A DNA stretch of 64,000 nt from Cytophagaceae bacterium (GTDB lineage: Bacteria; Bacteroidota; Bacteroidia; Cytophagales; Spirosomataceae), in contig JAIXWQ010000008.1 in assembly GCA_027491195.1 (NCBI GenBank), positions 1 to 64,000 of the forward strand. Reading direction: 5' to 3'. The position numbers were made by a program, and so were the translations under genes. The notes below the pieces were generated by a model. It searched no databases and was not told the origin of the DNA. It was given only the letters and a program-made list of their open reading frames with translations. Positions 44,297 through 53,449 of this stretch are shown in pieces (position 1 is the stretch's first letter; the number at the start of each line of letters is the position of its first letter).

Positions 44297-46854
44297 GTAC
44301 CTGGATTATAGCCCTTTTATCGGTCGTGTATTTAGGAATACTTTTCTTTTTAGCTGCCTGGGCTGAAAAGAAAAAAGTACGCTCAAAAAGCCTGATTAAT
44401 AATCCGCTTATTTATGCTTTATCCCTAGCCATTTATTGCTCGGCTTGGACTTTTTACGGGTCTGTAGGTCAAGTAAGTACAGGAGGAATGAGTTTCCTAA
44501 CCGTGTATTTAGGACCCACTTTAGTGATGATTTTAGCGTGGGGATTTGTGCGCAAAATGATTCGCATTGCTAAAATTCACCACATTACGAATATTGCCGA
44601 TTTTATTTCTACCCGTTTTGGAAAAGATAATCGATTAGGTCAAATCATAACCTTGATATCCGTTTTTGCTGGTATACCCTATATCGGATTGCAATTAAAG
44701 GCAATCTCACAAAGTTTCGACCTAATCACACATAGTACACCAGAGGGTACATTTTATCAAGACCCTTCTTTCCTCCTTTTCATTGCCTTAACCTTATTCA
44801 TCTTAGTCTTAGGTCCACGCAAATTCGATTCTTCGGAAAAACACGAAGGAATGATTTTTGCGATAGGCATCGAATCCATCATTAAATTAATTGCCTTCTT
44901 GGCGGTAGGTTTCATCCTTACTTATTATTTCCAGGAGGGTTGGTCGAGCATAGTAGATCAAGCTTCTATTGCTCCTATCTCGCTAAAAAATCAAGGCGGT
45001 TATGGCAATTGGTTCATCCAATTAGTTATCTGTAGTGTGTCCTTTCTATTTCTACCCCGTGTTTTTCATGTGGCAGTCGTTGAAATAAATGAAGAAGAAA
45101 ACCTCAAACAAGCCTCTTGGATTTTTCCACTCTACATGGTGTTAATCAACCTGTTCGTCCTTCCTTTAGGTTACGCAGGGTATACGTATTTACATAGCTC
45201 CGGGTTAAATCCAGATTTATACGTTTTAGGATTACCGCTACACTTTTCATCCACAACACTTGCTGTCATTGTTTATATCGGAGGCTTCTCCGCTGCCACT
45301 GGTATGGTCATTATGGAGACTATTGCCATCAGCTCGATGATCAGTAACAACTTATTTATGCCTTTACTATTACAGCGCAAAGCGTTTGTCGAAAGAAATC
45401 AAGAAAAACTGGGATCCATCATTCATAACTTAAGGCGATTATTTATCGTCATTATTATAGGGATGGCCTATGCACATTACCGAATTAATGAGAATTTCGT
45501 TAATCTAGTGTCCATCGGTATGACCTCTTTCTTGATTGTTGCTCAATTTGCGCCATCCACTATTTTAGGCCTATATTGGAAGAATGGGACTCGCCTAGGT
45601 GCACTTTCTGGCATCCTAGTGGGCTTTTTGATCTGTTGCGCCTTATTATTACTGCCTAGCCTTGGGATTTCTGTAGATAATTTTCGAATTCCTGGATTTA
45701 ATCCCATCAATAATGCCGGTTACTGGTCTTTAAGTCTGAATACATTCGCCTTCATCAGTGTCTCTATTTTAACGAAGCAGTCTGCCAAAGAAGCCAATCA
45801 AGCTTACCTTTTTGTCAACGTATTTGAATACACCCAAAGCTTAGAAGATGCGACTTTGTGGAGAGGGAAAGCGAAATTAAAGGATTTAAAAAACGCCCTA
45901 GCTGGATTTATGGGTAAGCTGAAAGCAGAAACCAATTTAAAACAGTTTGCTGCCTTACATCAAATCTCTTTGCAAGAGACCTATGCTGACCCTCGAATAG
46001 TAAACAATACAGAGAAAATGCTAGCAGGGTTCGTCGGTTCCACTTCCGCTCGCCTCATTATTTCTGCCATTGCAAAAGAAGAAAATATCGGAGTTTCAGA
46101 GGTGGTCGATTTACTACAAAAATCAAGGGATTTGCAACAGAGCAATTTGAATCTGCGCAAATTGGACGCACAAAAAAATGAGTTCCTAACTACGGTTACG
46201 CATGAAATTCGCTCCCCTATCACCTCCATTCGATCACTTTCTGAAATCATGGTAGACCATGAGGATATTGATCCAGAGGATCGTAAAAAATTCCTAGAGA
46301 CCATTATTCAAGAATCAGATCGTTTAAGCCGATTAGTTAACCAGGTATTGGACTTAGAAAAATTAGATGCGGGGAAACAGAAATTCAAACTAGAAGCCAT
46401 CCTTTTAGAGGAGGTCATTGAAAAAGCGGCCCAAAACTTCATAGCCATTGCTAAACAAAATCAAGTAAACTTACTTATTGATGTAAGCCAAAAAAGAACC
46501 CAACGAAAAGTAATCGGTGATTTTGAAAAACTCGTTCAAGTGGTCATCAATCTAATTTCCAATGCCATTAAAAATGTAGAACCAGGAATCGGAAGAATCA
46601 CTGTTCGTTTAAAAGAATCTGCCACCCACATTTGTGTGGAAATTGAAGACAATGGCATCGGAATTGACCCTAAATTCCATGATCAAATATTTGAAAAGTT
46701 CAAACAGGTAGATAATCCCAATCGCAAAATTGAAAGCTCTGGTTTAGGGCTATCCATTTCGAAAAAAATTGTGGAACACCTACAAGGAAGTATACATGTT
46801 CAGAGTTCTTTAGGACAAGGAGCCTTATTTTTGATTAAATTACCTATCGAATAA
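44293..46854 (+). CDS. Sodium:solute symporter-STAC-histidine kinase (CrbS/CbrA-like)
   Basis: An N-terminal SLC5-type symporter domain with about 13 helices (1-490; LAIYCSAWTFYGSVG, ADFISTRFGK, GGFSAATGMVIMETIAISSMISNNL) is joined by a STAC-like helical domain (about 505-600) to a HisKA domain with His637 in THEIRSP and an HATPase domain (VISNAIKNV-type N box as LISNAIKNVE, DNGIGI, SSGLGLSISKKI). Vibrio CrbS and Pseudomonas CbrA have this plan; CrbS controls acetyl-CoA synthetase. Here acs is two genes downstream, so acetate sensing is likely. Confidence 0.9.
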   Translation: MSTWIIALLSVVYLGILFFLAAWAEKKKVRSKSLINNPLIYALSLAIYCSAWTFYGSVGQVSTGGMSFLTVYLGPTLVMILAWGFVRKMIRIAKIHHITNIADFISTRFGKDNRLGQIITLISVFAGIPYIGLQLKAISQSFDLITHSTPEGTFYQDPSFLLFIALTLFILVLGPRKFDSSEKHEGMIFAIGIESIIKLIAFLAVGFILTYYFQEGWSSIVDQASIAPISLKNQGGYGNWFIQLVICSVSFLFLPRVFHVAVVEINEEENLKQASWIFPLYMVLINLFVLPLGYAGYTYLHSSGLNPDLYVLGLPLHFSSTTLAVIVYIGGFSAATGMVIMETIAISSMISNNLFMPLLLQRKAFVERNQEKLGSIIHNLRRLFIVIIIGMAYAHYRINENFVNLVSIGMTSFLIVAQFAPSTILGLYWKNGTRLGALSGILVGFLICCALLLLPSLGISVDNFRIPGFNPINNAGYWSLSLNTFAFISVSILTKQSAKEANQAYLFVNVFEYTQSLEDATLWRGKAKLKDLKNALAGFMGKLKAETNLKQFAALHQISLQETYADPRIVNNTEKMLAGFVGSTSARLIISAIAKEENIGVSEVVDLLQKSRDLQQSNLNLRKLDAQKNEFLTTVTHEIRSPITSIRSLSEIMVDHEDIDPEDRKKFLETIIQESDRLSRLVNQVLDLEKLDAGKQKFKLEAILLEEVIEKAAQNFIAIAKQNQVNLLIDVSQKRTQRKVIGDFEKLVQVVINLISNAIKNVEPGIGRITVRLKESATHICVEIEDNGIGIDPKFHDQIFEKFKQVDNPNRKIESSGLGLSISKKIVEHLQGSIHVQSSLGQGALFLIKLPIE

Positions 46855-46865
46855 AACCGCCTACT

Positions 46866-47231
46866 ATGAGAATACTAATTGCAGACGATGAACCAGCTAT
46901 CTTAATGTCTTTGGACTTTCTAATGCGAAAGGAAGGACATCAAGTGTATGTGGCACGAGATGGAGAGGAAGCCATCCAACTAATCGAAAAAGAATTGCCG
47001 GAAGTGATCATTTTGGACATCATGATGCCTAAAATTGATGGATATGGCGTATGCTCACAAGCAAAAGCCCTATCTCCTTCTTACCTCCCTAAAATCATTT
47101 TTATTTCTGCCAAAATCGCTGATTCAGACATCGAACGAGGCTACCAGGCAGGAGCCGATTTATACGTACCAAAACCTTTTTCCAATAGAGATTTATTGAA
47201 AAAAGTCCATGAATTAAACCTACAAAGCTAA
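46866..47231 (+). CDS. REC-only response regulator
   Basis: A CheY-like receiver of 121 residues: acidic D7, D8, phosphoacceptor D51 in VIILDIMMP, Lys in YVPKPF. No output domain follows. Located 11 bases after the symporter-kinase and 17 bases before acs, it is surely the cognate receiver. Vibrio CrbR, by contrast, has a LuxR-type DNA-binding domain, so the output here must go through protein interaction or another regulator. Confidence 0.9.
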   Translation: MRILIADDEPAILMSLDFLMRKEGHQVYVARDGEEAIQLIEKELPEVIILDIMMPKIDGYGVCSQAKALSPSYLPKIIFISAKIADSDIERGYQAGADLYVPKPFSNRDLLKKVHELNLQS

Positions 47232-47248
47232 AACTAATCAATACTGTT

Positions 47249-49138
47249 ATGAGAATTACCTCCCTTCAACAATACCATGAGGCCTACGAAGAAAGCGTAA
47301 AGACGCCAGAAAAATTCTGGGCTGGTATAGCGAACGAATTCGACTGGATTAAACCTTTTACGAAAGTACTAGACTGGAATTTTGATGATTATTCGGTCAA
47401 ATGGTTTGAAGATGGCCAAATGAATATTACCGCCAATGCCCTAGATCGTCACTTAAAAACGATTCCAGATCAAGCAGCCATCATTTACGAACCAAATGAA
47501 CCAGGCGATGAGGCCATCACCTTAACCTACCGCGAATTACATACCCGCGTATGTAAATTCGGTAATGTGTTAAAAAATCAAGGAGTTAAAAAGGGCGACC
47601 GTGTCTGTATATACATGCCGATGATTCCTGAATTAGCCATTGCGGTTTTAGCTTGTGCTCGCATTGGTGCCATACATTCCGTGGTTTTCGGTGGATTTTC
47701 CGCCCAATCTATCGCCGATAGAATTAATGATTCCGAATGCAAAGTAGTTATCACCACCGATGGTGCCGTTCGTGGCAATAAAACGATACCGATGAAGGAA
47801 ACCGTAGATGATGCCTTAGTCACTTGTCCATCGGTCGAAAAAGTAATCGTAAAAACACGCACTAAAACACCTGTATCGATGATCGGTGGCCGTGATCTTT
47901 GGTGGGAACAAGAAGAAAATGAAGCGGCAGCGGATTGCCCTGCAGAAGCAATGAACGCAGAAGATCCCTTGTTTATTTTATATACTTCAGGATCTACAGG
48001 AAAGCCCAAAGGGGTGGTACATACTTGTGGTGGCTACATGGTCTACACAGCCTATACCTTTGCAAATGTGTTCCAATACAACCCTGGAGAGGTTTTCTTC
48101 TGTACAGCAGACATTGGCTGGATTACAGGTCACTCCTATTTGGTTTATGGCCCGCTCTTAAACGGGGCTAAATCCGTTCTATTTGAAGGAATCCCGACTT
48201 ATCCAGATGCTGGACGTTTTTGGGATATCATCAAAAGACATTCCGTTAATATATTCTACACCGCTCCTACGGCGATTCGTTCATTGATGGGTTTTGGAGA
48301 TGAACATATCGAAAATAAAGACTTAAGCTCTCTTCGCGTTTTAGGATCTGTAGGTGAGCCCCTAAACGAAGAAGCATGGCACTGGTACAATGATAAAGTA
48401 GGTCAAGGAAACTGCCCAATTGTCGATACTTGGTGGCAAACCGAAACAGGTGGATTAATGATTTCCCCAATCGCCGGAATAACTCCGCTAAAGCCAGCAT
48501 TCGCGACTTTACCCTTACCTGGCGTCCAACCGATGCTGGTAGATGAGAACGGAAAAGAGATTACAGGAAACGGGGTTAATGGTAATTTGTGTATCAAATA
48601 CCCATGGCCATCCATTATCCGTACCACCTACGGTGATCATGAGCGTTGCAAATCTACCTATTTCTCTACCTACCCAGGACTTTACTTTACTGGTGATGGA
48701 TGTATGCGAGATGAAGATGGTTATTACCGAATCACCGGTCGTGTAGATGACGTAATGAACATTTCTGGACACCGCATCGGTACCGCAGAAGTAGAAAATG
48801 CCATCAATATGCACACAGGCGTTATTGAATCAGCCGTTGTAGGTTACCCACATGATGTGAAAGGCCAAGGAATTTATGCCTATGTCATATGTGAACACCC
48901 GACGATTAATGATGATTTAACCCGCAAGGATATATTAGCAACCGTTACACGGGTCATCGGACCTATCGCTAAACCAGACAAGATTCAATTCGTGACTGGC
49001 CTTCCCAAAACCCGCTCCGGCAAAATTATGCGTCGGATTCTACGTAAAGTGGCGGAAGGTGAAACCTCTAACTTAGGCGATACGTCGACGTTGTTAGATC
49101 CGAGTGTGGTGGAATCGATTATCAGCGGAGCATTGTAA
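47249..49138 (+). CDS. acs: Acetyl-CoA synthetase (acetate-CoA ligase)
   Basis: AMP-forming acyl-CoA synthetase of 629 residues. Motifs: VCIYMPMIPELAIAVLACARIGAIHSVVFGGFS, P-loop-like YTSGSTGKPKGVVH, TWWQTETGG, YFTGDGC, GRVDDVMNISGHRIGTAEVE, and the C-terminal TRSGKIMRR holding the lysine that is acetylated in regulated Acs proteins. It activates acetate to acetyl-CoA and is the metabolic target of the kinase and receiver upstream. Followed by the locus D repeat element and a terminator. Confidence 0.96.
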   Translation: MRITSLQQYHEAYEESVKTPEKFWAGIANEFDWIKPFTKVLDWNFDDYSVKWFEDGQMNITANALDRHLKTIPDQAAIIYEPNEPGDEAITLTYRELHTRVCKFGNVLKNQGVKKGDRVCIYMPMIPELAIAVLACARIGAIHSVVFGGFSAQSIADRINDSECKVVITTDGAVRGNKTIPMKETVDDALVTCPSVEKVIVKTRTKTPVSMIGGRDLWWEQEENEAAADCPAEAMNAEDPLFILYTSGSTGKPKGVVHTCGGYMVYTAYTFANVFQYNPGEVFFCTADIGWITGHSYLVYGPLLNGAKSVLFEGIPTYPDAGRFWDIIKRHSVNIFYTAPTAIRSLMGFGDEHIENKDLSSLRVLGSVGEPLNEEAWHWYNDKVGQGNCPIVDTWWQTETGGLMISPIAGITPLKPAFATLPLPGVQPMLVDENGKEITGNGVNGNLCIKYPWPSIIRTTYGDHERCKSTYFSTYPGLYFTGDGCMRDEDGYYRITGRVDDVMNISGHRIGTAEVENAINMHTGVIESAVVGYPHDVKGQGIYAYVICEHPTINDDLTRKDILATVTRVIGPIAKPDKIQFVTGLPKTRSGKIMRRILRKVAEGETSNLGDTSTLLDPSVVESIISGAL

Positions 49139-49149
49139 AAGAGCTTCGC

Positions 49150-49414
49150 ATTAGATTAGAGATTATAGAGTAGAGAGTAGAGAGTATAGAGTAGAGAGTA
49201 GAGAGTAGAGAGTAGAGAGTATAGATTTAAAGCATAAAGAATAAAGAATAAAGAATAGAGAATAGAGAATAGAGCACAAAGCATAAAGATGGAATCGCCT
49301 GCGGCGATACATTCTTTGAACTTTGCTCTTTGAACTTTGAACACTGTCCACTGACTACTGTCCACTGGCTACTGTCCACTGACTACTGACTACTGGCTAC
49401 TGTTCACTGGCTAC
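49150..49414. repeat. Composite heptanucleotide element, locus D
   Basis: Most of the 421-bp space between convergent acs and symporter genes. 49150-49289 is 20 consecutive 7-bp units (TAGAGAG and TATAGAG, then ATAAAGA, ATAGAGA, ACAAAGC). A core palindrome ATCGCCTGCGGCGAT follows at 49294-49308. Then 49317-49414 has 14 inverse-type units (TGAACTT, then TGTCCAC, TGACTAC, TGGCTAC). All units within each block keep an exact 7-bp register. There is no coding capacity beyond repeat-derived frames. Confidence 0.92.
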
Positions 49415-49415
49415 T

Positions 49416-49451
49416 ATAAAAAAAGGGATCGAAATTCGATCCCTTTTTTTA
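49416..49451. terminator. Bidirectional rho-independent terminator
   Basis: GGGATCGAAATTCGATCCC (49425-49443), with seven A before and eight T after. It shares the CGAAATTCG centre with the terminator at 55.67 kb. Confidence 0.92.
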
Positions 49452-49491
49452 TTCAAATCGCTGCTGCGCAGCTTAGTCAAAAAGTCAACAG

Positions 49492-49561
49492 AAAACTTTT
49501 AGGTAAGGGTTTACAAAATTATTTGCGTAGCAAAATTTTAAAACCCTTAGCTGAAAGTTTT
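49492..49561. repeat. Long interrupted inverted repeat at the 3' end of the SGLT-like gene
   Basis: AAAACTTTT (49492-49500) and TAAGGGTTT (49504-49512) pair with AAACCCTTA (49541-49549) and AAAGTTTT (49554-49561). The last arm contains part of the stop codon region of the symporter gene. It may be a second termination or mRNA-stability hairpin. Confidence 0.55.
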
Positions 49562-51230
49562 ACCAGAAGTATGTATACAACGCCACAATTCCCATCACCA
49601 CGATCACTGTTCCAGCGATGAAAGAAGGCTCCAATTTGAACATTTTGGCATCAATCTCCAGACCTTTCGGATTGTTCTTACTTTCTGGATCAGCTAGTGA
49701 AATAATCACCATAGAAACCACGCAGAAGATAAATACCCAACCCATACGGTCCATAAATGGAATCATGTAGACATCGCCATCTAAGAACGCCGTGTAGAAC
49801 ATACAATCGTTCACGCCTGTCCAAGCAGGAATATATTTAGTTAGGATAGAGAAAGCTAAACCGCCAATCATTGCGAATAAGGCAGCGTTTGAAGTCGTTC
49901 TTTTCCAGAAGAAGCCCATAATGAATAAGGCAAAAATACCTGGAGAAACGTAACCTGTGTACTCTTGAATGAATTCAAAACCACCTTTTTTGTCGATACC
50001 CATGAATGGAGCAATCGCAATAGCTAATACCATCGCAGCTACCACAGCGATACGTCCGATATTCACTAATTGCTTCTCATTCGCCTCTTTGTTAATATAC
50101 TTTTTGTAGATATCAAGAGTGAAGATCGTAGAGATTGAATTCGCTTTACCCGCCATAGATGCCACTACCGCTGCCGTTAAAGCCGCAAAAGATAGACCTT
50201 TCAAACCTGCAGGTAACAAGTTCAATAATACTGGATATGCGCTATCTTGGTTGATTACGCCATCTTTCAACATCTCTTGTTGGAACATGCCATCCTTGTG
50301 TAATAAATACGCTGCAATACCTGGTAAAACCACGATGATAGGCATTAACATTTTTAAGAAAGCGGCGAACAAGATACCGTTACGCGCGGTTGGAAGATCA
50401 GCTCCTAAAGCACGCTGCGTGATGTATTGGTTACATCCCCAGTAGTTCAAGTTGATAATCCACATACCACCGATTAATACCGTTAGGCCAGGAAGCGATG
50501 GATAATTCGCGTTGTCTTTGTTTAAGATCATGTGGAAATGCTCCGGCGCTTTGGTCATCAAATGATTTAAACCGCTCATCACACCATCGCCACCGAAGTG
50601 ATCAGACACCATTTGTAAAGCTAAATAGGTTGTTGCTAAACCACCTAAGATTAGGAAGAATACCTGAATTACGTCTGTAAAACCGATTACTTTCATACCG
50701 CCTAAGGTGATAATTACCGCGAAAACGGACATTCCGATCATACATACTGTGAAGTCGATTCCGGAGATGGTGGTTACTGCCAAAGCTCCTAAGTACAAAA
50801 TCGATGTCAAATTCACCGCTACGTATAATAATAACCAGAAAACGGCCATAATTAAACTAACGGTAGGAGAATAACGCTGCGACAAGAACTGAGGCATCGT
50901 GAAGATTTTGTTCTTCAAATAAATAGGCATGAAGAAAATCGCTACGATTAAAAGCGTTGCAGCTGCCATCCATTCGTACGTAGCGATGGCTAGACCCAGT
51001 CTAAAACCATTTCCTGACATACCAATAAACTGCTCTGCAGAGATATTAGAGGCAATTAATGAAGCTCCAATCGCCCACCAGGTTAAAGAACCTTCCGCTA
51101 AAAAGAAGTCATTTGAATCAGATAATTCGGATTTTTTCTTGTTATAAATCCAATAGCCGTAACCGGCAACTACCACGAAATAAAAGAGAAATACGAGGTA
51201 GTCAAGTGTTTGTAAACCGTTTGATTGCAT
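49560..51230 (-). CDS. SGLT-like sodium/sugar cotransporter
   Basis: Solute:sodium symporter of 556 residues with about 14 helices. LDYLVFLFYFVVVAGYGYWIY, WWAIGASLIASNISAEQFIGMSGNGFRLG (sodium-site TM1 region), YLKNKIFTMPQFLSQRY and GGMWIINLNYWGCNQYITQRALGA are typical of the vSGLT (galactose/glucose) branch. Sugar or inositol uptake coupled to sodium is expected; the specific substrate is not known. Unlike the symporter at 44.3 kb it carries no kinase. Confidence 0.88.
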   Translation of the reverse strand: MQSNGLQTLDYLVFLFYFVVVAGYGYWIYNKKKSELSDSNDFFLAEGSLTWWAIGASLIASNISAEQFIGMSGNGFRLGLAIATYEWMAAATLLIVAIFFMPIYLKNKIFTMPQFLSQRYSPTVSLIMAVFWLLLYVAVNLTSILYLGALAVTTISGIDFTVCMIGMSVFAVIITLGGMKVIGFTDVIQVFFLILGGLATTYLALQMVSDHFGGDGVMSGLNHLMTKAPEHFHMILNKDNANYPSLPGLTVLIGGMWIINLNYWGCNQYITQRALGADLPTARNGILFAAFLKMLMPIIVVLPGIAAYLLHKDGMFQQEMLKDGVINQDSAYPVLLNLLPAGLKGLSFAALTAAVVASMAGKANSISTIFTLDIYKKYINKEANEKQLVNIGRIAVVAAMVLAIAIAPFMGIDKKGGFEFIQEYTGYVSPGIFALFIMGFFWKRTTSNAALFAMIGGLAFSILTKYIPAWTGVNDCMFYTAFLDGDVYMIPFMDRMGWVFIFCVVSMVIISLADPESKNNPKGLEIDAKMFKLEPSFIAGTVIVVMGIVALYTYFW

Positions 51231-51291
51231 AGAGTTTTAAAGTTAATTAAGGTCTTGAATTGCCTAAATTAAGATTTTTATCGGAAATGTA

Positions 51292-52842
51292 CTAATTCCA
51301 AAGTTCTGGTTTCACCAAAACCACTTCCTCCTCCCGATCCACGATGATCATCCCAGGAAGCAAATCCTTCGTTTTACGAACGTATTTCTTTGAGGTAACA
51401 ATCACGGGGCAAAGGGATTCTGTTTGTCTTTTGGAAAAATAGGCCGCTAAACTCGCTGCTTTTTCGATGACGAAGGCGGGGACTGTTTTATTTTGGGGGT
51501 TTCTAACAATCACGTGAGAACCGGAGACATCTCTTGCATGCAGCCAGATATCCTGTTTCTTCGCATATTTCAGCGTTAGCAAATCATTGTTTTTCGCATT
51601 CTTACCGACCCAAATCACCCATCCTTCTACCTCAAACTGTTTAAAGGGGAATTCTTCGGCTGATTTTTTATTAGTTGCGAGAGCCAAAAAAGGCTTCAAG
51701 CCCTTTCGGGTTTCAACACAGGCTAAGGCTTCTAATTTTTCAATAATTTCAGCTATTTCTTGCTTCTTACGCGCTATATTCTCTTCCCAATGCGCCAATT
51801 CCTTACTGAAATTCTTAGCCTTTCGGTAGTAATTCTCCGCATTCGCGGCTGGGCTCAACGTAGAATTCAGCTTTATGGTGATGGGTTGATTTCGATAAAA
51901 ATCCTCTAAAGTCACCTTACTCTCCCCTTCCGGAATGAGATGCAAATAGGCCATCAAAATATTACCAATTTCCTCAAAAGGCACATTCGTTTCCCGAATC
52001 ACCTTCTGCTTCTCGAGCTCTTGTAAATACAATTGGGATTTAACTAAATTTCTTTCCAGGCCATCCATCACCTGACTTTTCTCTCGTGTAAACTCCCCTA
52101 CCGAATAATGCAGCACATAAAACTGGTTTAACGCGGCAATGGGATCGGAAGTTTCAAAAAGCGAATCCTCTGAAGGGGGGAATAAAGTAAACCCAATTCC
52201 TTTAGGCGTCTTAACCACATAAAAATACCCCTCATCGAGTATTTCAAGCATCTTTTGCAGCAAGGCCCAACGGTCTTTGAGATGTAGGCTCTCGAAACCT
52301 TGGGCAGCGAGCCAAGCTTGACCTTCTTTTCCTAAGGTGGGGAAAAGGGGGAAATAGTCGCCATCAGCGGCTTGGAAGGCTTCGAAACTTTGATCGATTG
52401 ATCTTGATATAGCAGATAATACAAGCTCATCGTCCTTTTTAAGGCGCTTTTGGAACTGAGAATCATATTCCCCATCACGGTATAATAGTAGATTAGCCCG
52501 GTTGCCAAAAAGTTTAAAAACTAGCACATAATCGCCCAAGAAATGAATCCCAAAGGCTCGCTCATTTTCGTACATCTCTACTTCCTGGACTTCGGCCAGG
52601 AGTAAATCGGAGAAAAGATCGATGGAATTTCGGCCAGCTCGGTGAAAGGATTCCGGGAATTGTAAGCTAGAAAACTGGGGACCCAAAGAACATTTGATGT
52701 AGAAATCTTCGCCGTTTTGGCGTTCAAAACCTAAAACCAACTCGTCCTTCTCTTGCGAAAAACACTGTTTTAAGCGCGAATACATCAATATCTGCCGCAA
52801 ATGGCTCGATAAAATCCGCAGAAAATAATAGTTATTATGCAT
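51292..52842 (-). CDS. NFACT-family RNA-binding protein (RqcH-like)
   Basis: A 516-residue homologue of RqcH/NEMF: NFACT-N start (SRLKQCFSQEKDELVLGFE), central coiled coil (about 260-400, e.g. NLVKSQLYLQELEKQK, EENIARKKQEIAEIIEKLEAL) and C-terminal NFACT-R (DIWLHARDVSGSHVIVRNPQNK). RqcH recruits tRNA-Ala to add alanine tails on stalled chains. By eye, the Asp-Arg pair needed for tailing in RqcH reads Glu-Arg (NERAFGIHF), and the chain is shorter than B. subtilis RqcH, so tailing activity is uncertain. Confidence 0.83.
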   Translation of the reverse strand: MHNNYYFLRILSSHLRQILMYSRLKQCFSQEKDELVLGFERQNGEDFYIKCSLGPQFSSLQFPESFHRAGRNSIDLFSDLLLAEVQEVEMYENERAFGIHFLGDYVLVFKLFGNRANLLLYRDGEYDSQFQKRLKKDDELVLSAISRSIDQSFEAFQAADGDYFPLFPTLGKEGQAWLAAQGFESLHLKDRWALLQKMLEILDEGYFYVVKTPKGIGFTLFPPSEDSLFETSDPIAALNQFYVLHYSVGEFTREKSQVMDGLERNLVKSQLYLQELEKQKVIRETNVPFEEIGNILMAYLHLIPEGESKVTLEDFYRNQPITIKLNSTLSPAANAENYYRKAKNFSKELAHWEENIARKKQEIAEIIEKLEALACVETRKGLKPFLALATNKKSAEEFPFKQFEVEGWVIWVGKNAKNNDLLTLKYAKKQDIWLHARDVSGSHVIVRNPQNKTVPAFVIEKAASLAAYFSKRQTESLCPVIVTSKKYVRKTKDLLPGMIIVDREEEVVLVKPELWN

Positions 52843-52864
52843 CGCTTAGCTTAAATTTAACCTT

Positions 52865-53449
52865 ATGTCATTGATACCCGACTCCTATCTCACTATCGCG
52901 AAACCTGCTGAAGGACTTTACAAAGATAAAGGAAGTAAATTCATCAGTTGGGCATATCCGGTGAAAGATTTGGAAGAAATCAAAAGCCATTTAGCCTCCC
53001 TAAAAGAAGCACATCCCAAAGCCAGACATATCTGTTATGCCTATCGCTTAGGTTTTACGCTAGAGGACGCTCGCTCGAATGATGACGGAGAACCGTCAGG
53101 AAGCGCTGGAAAACCTATTTTAAATACGATTTTATCACACAATGTACACTATGTTTTAGTGGCAGTGGTGCGGTATTTTGGAGGAACGTTGCTGGGGGTG
53201 CCTGGCCTGATTCATGCCTACAAGGAAGGGGCCATCGATGCGTTAGCGAACGCGGAAATTTACGAAAAAGAGCCCATGAGCGTCCGGAGCATCGAATTTA
53301 ACTATGCGCAGATGAATGAGGTAATGAAAATCTGCAAGAAACACCCCATCCAAATAGTAAATCAACTTATTGATAACCTTTGTACCTTTGAATTGACCTA
53401 TCCATCTCGGCACGCCGCGGAGATTGATGCCTCTCTAAACAACCTATGA
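52865..53449 (+). CDS. YigZ/IMPACT-family protein
   Basis: The N-terminal UPF0029 domain shows the family blocks KGSKFISWAYPV, ARHICYAYRLG, SNDDGEPSGSAGKPIL and VVRYFGGTLLGVPGLIHAY. The smaller C-terminal DUF1949-like part follows to 194 residues. Homologous to eukaryotic IMPACT and E. coli YigZ, of unclear molecular function (possible translation-related role). Overlaps the next gene by four bases. Confidence 0.92.
   Translation: MSLIPDSYLTIAKPAEGLYKDKGSKFISWAYPVKDLEEIKSHLASLKEAHPKARHICYAYRLGFTLEDARSNDDGEPSGSAGKPILNTILSHNVHYVLVAVVRYFGGTLLGVPGLIHAYKEGAIDALANAEIYEKEPMSVRSIEFNYAQMNEVMKICKKHPIQIVNQLIDNLCTFELTYPSRHAAEIDASLNNL

Noticed and set aside
49156-49365. Open frame on the minus strand reading a Leu/Tyr/Ser-rich repetitive peptide
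   Set aside because: It is only the translation of the heptad array; opposite-strand units lack stop codons, so a long frame arises by composition.
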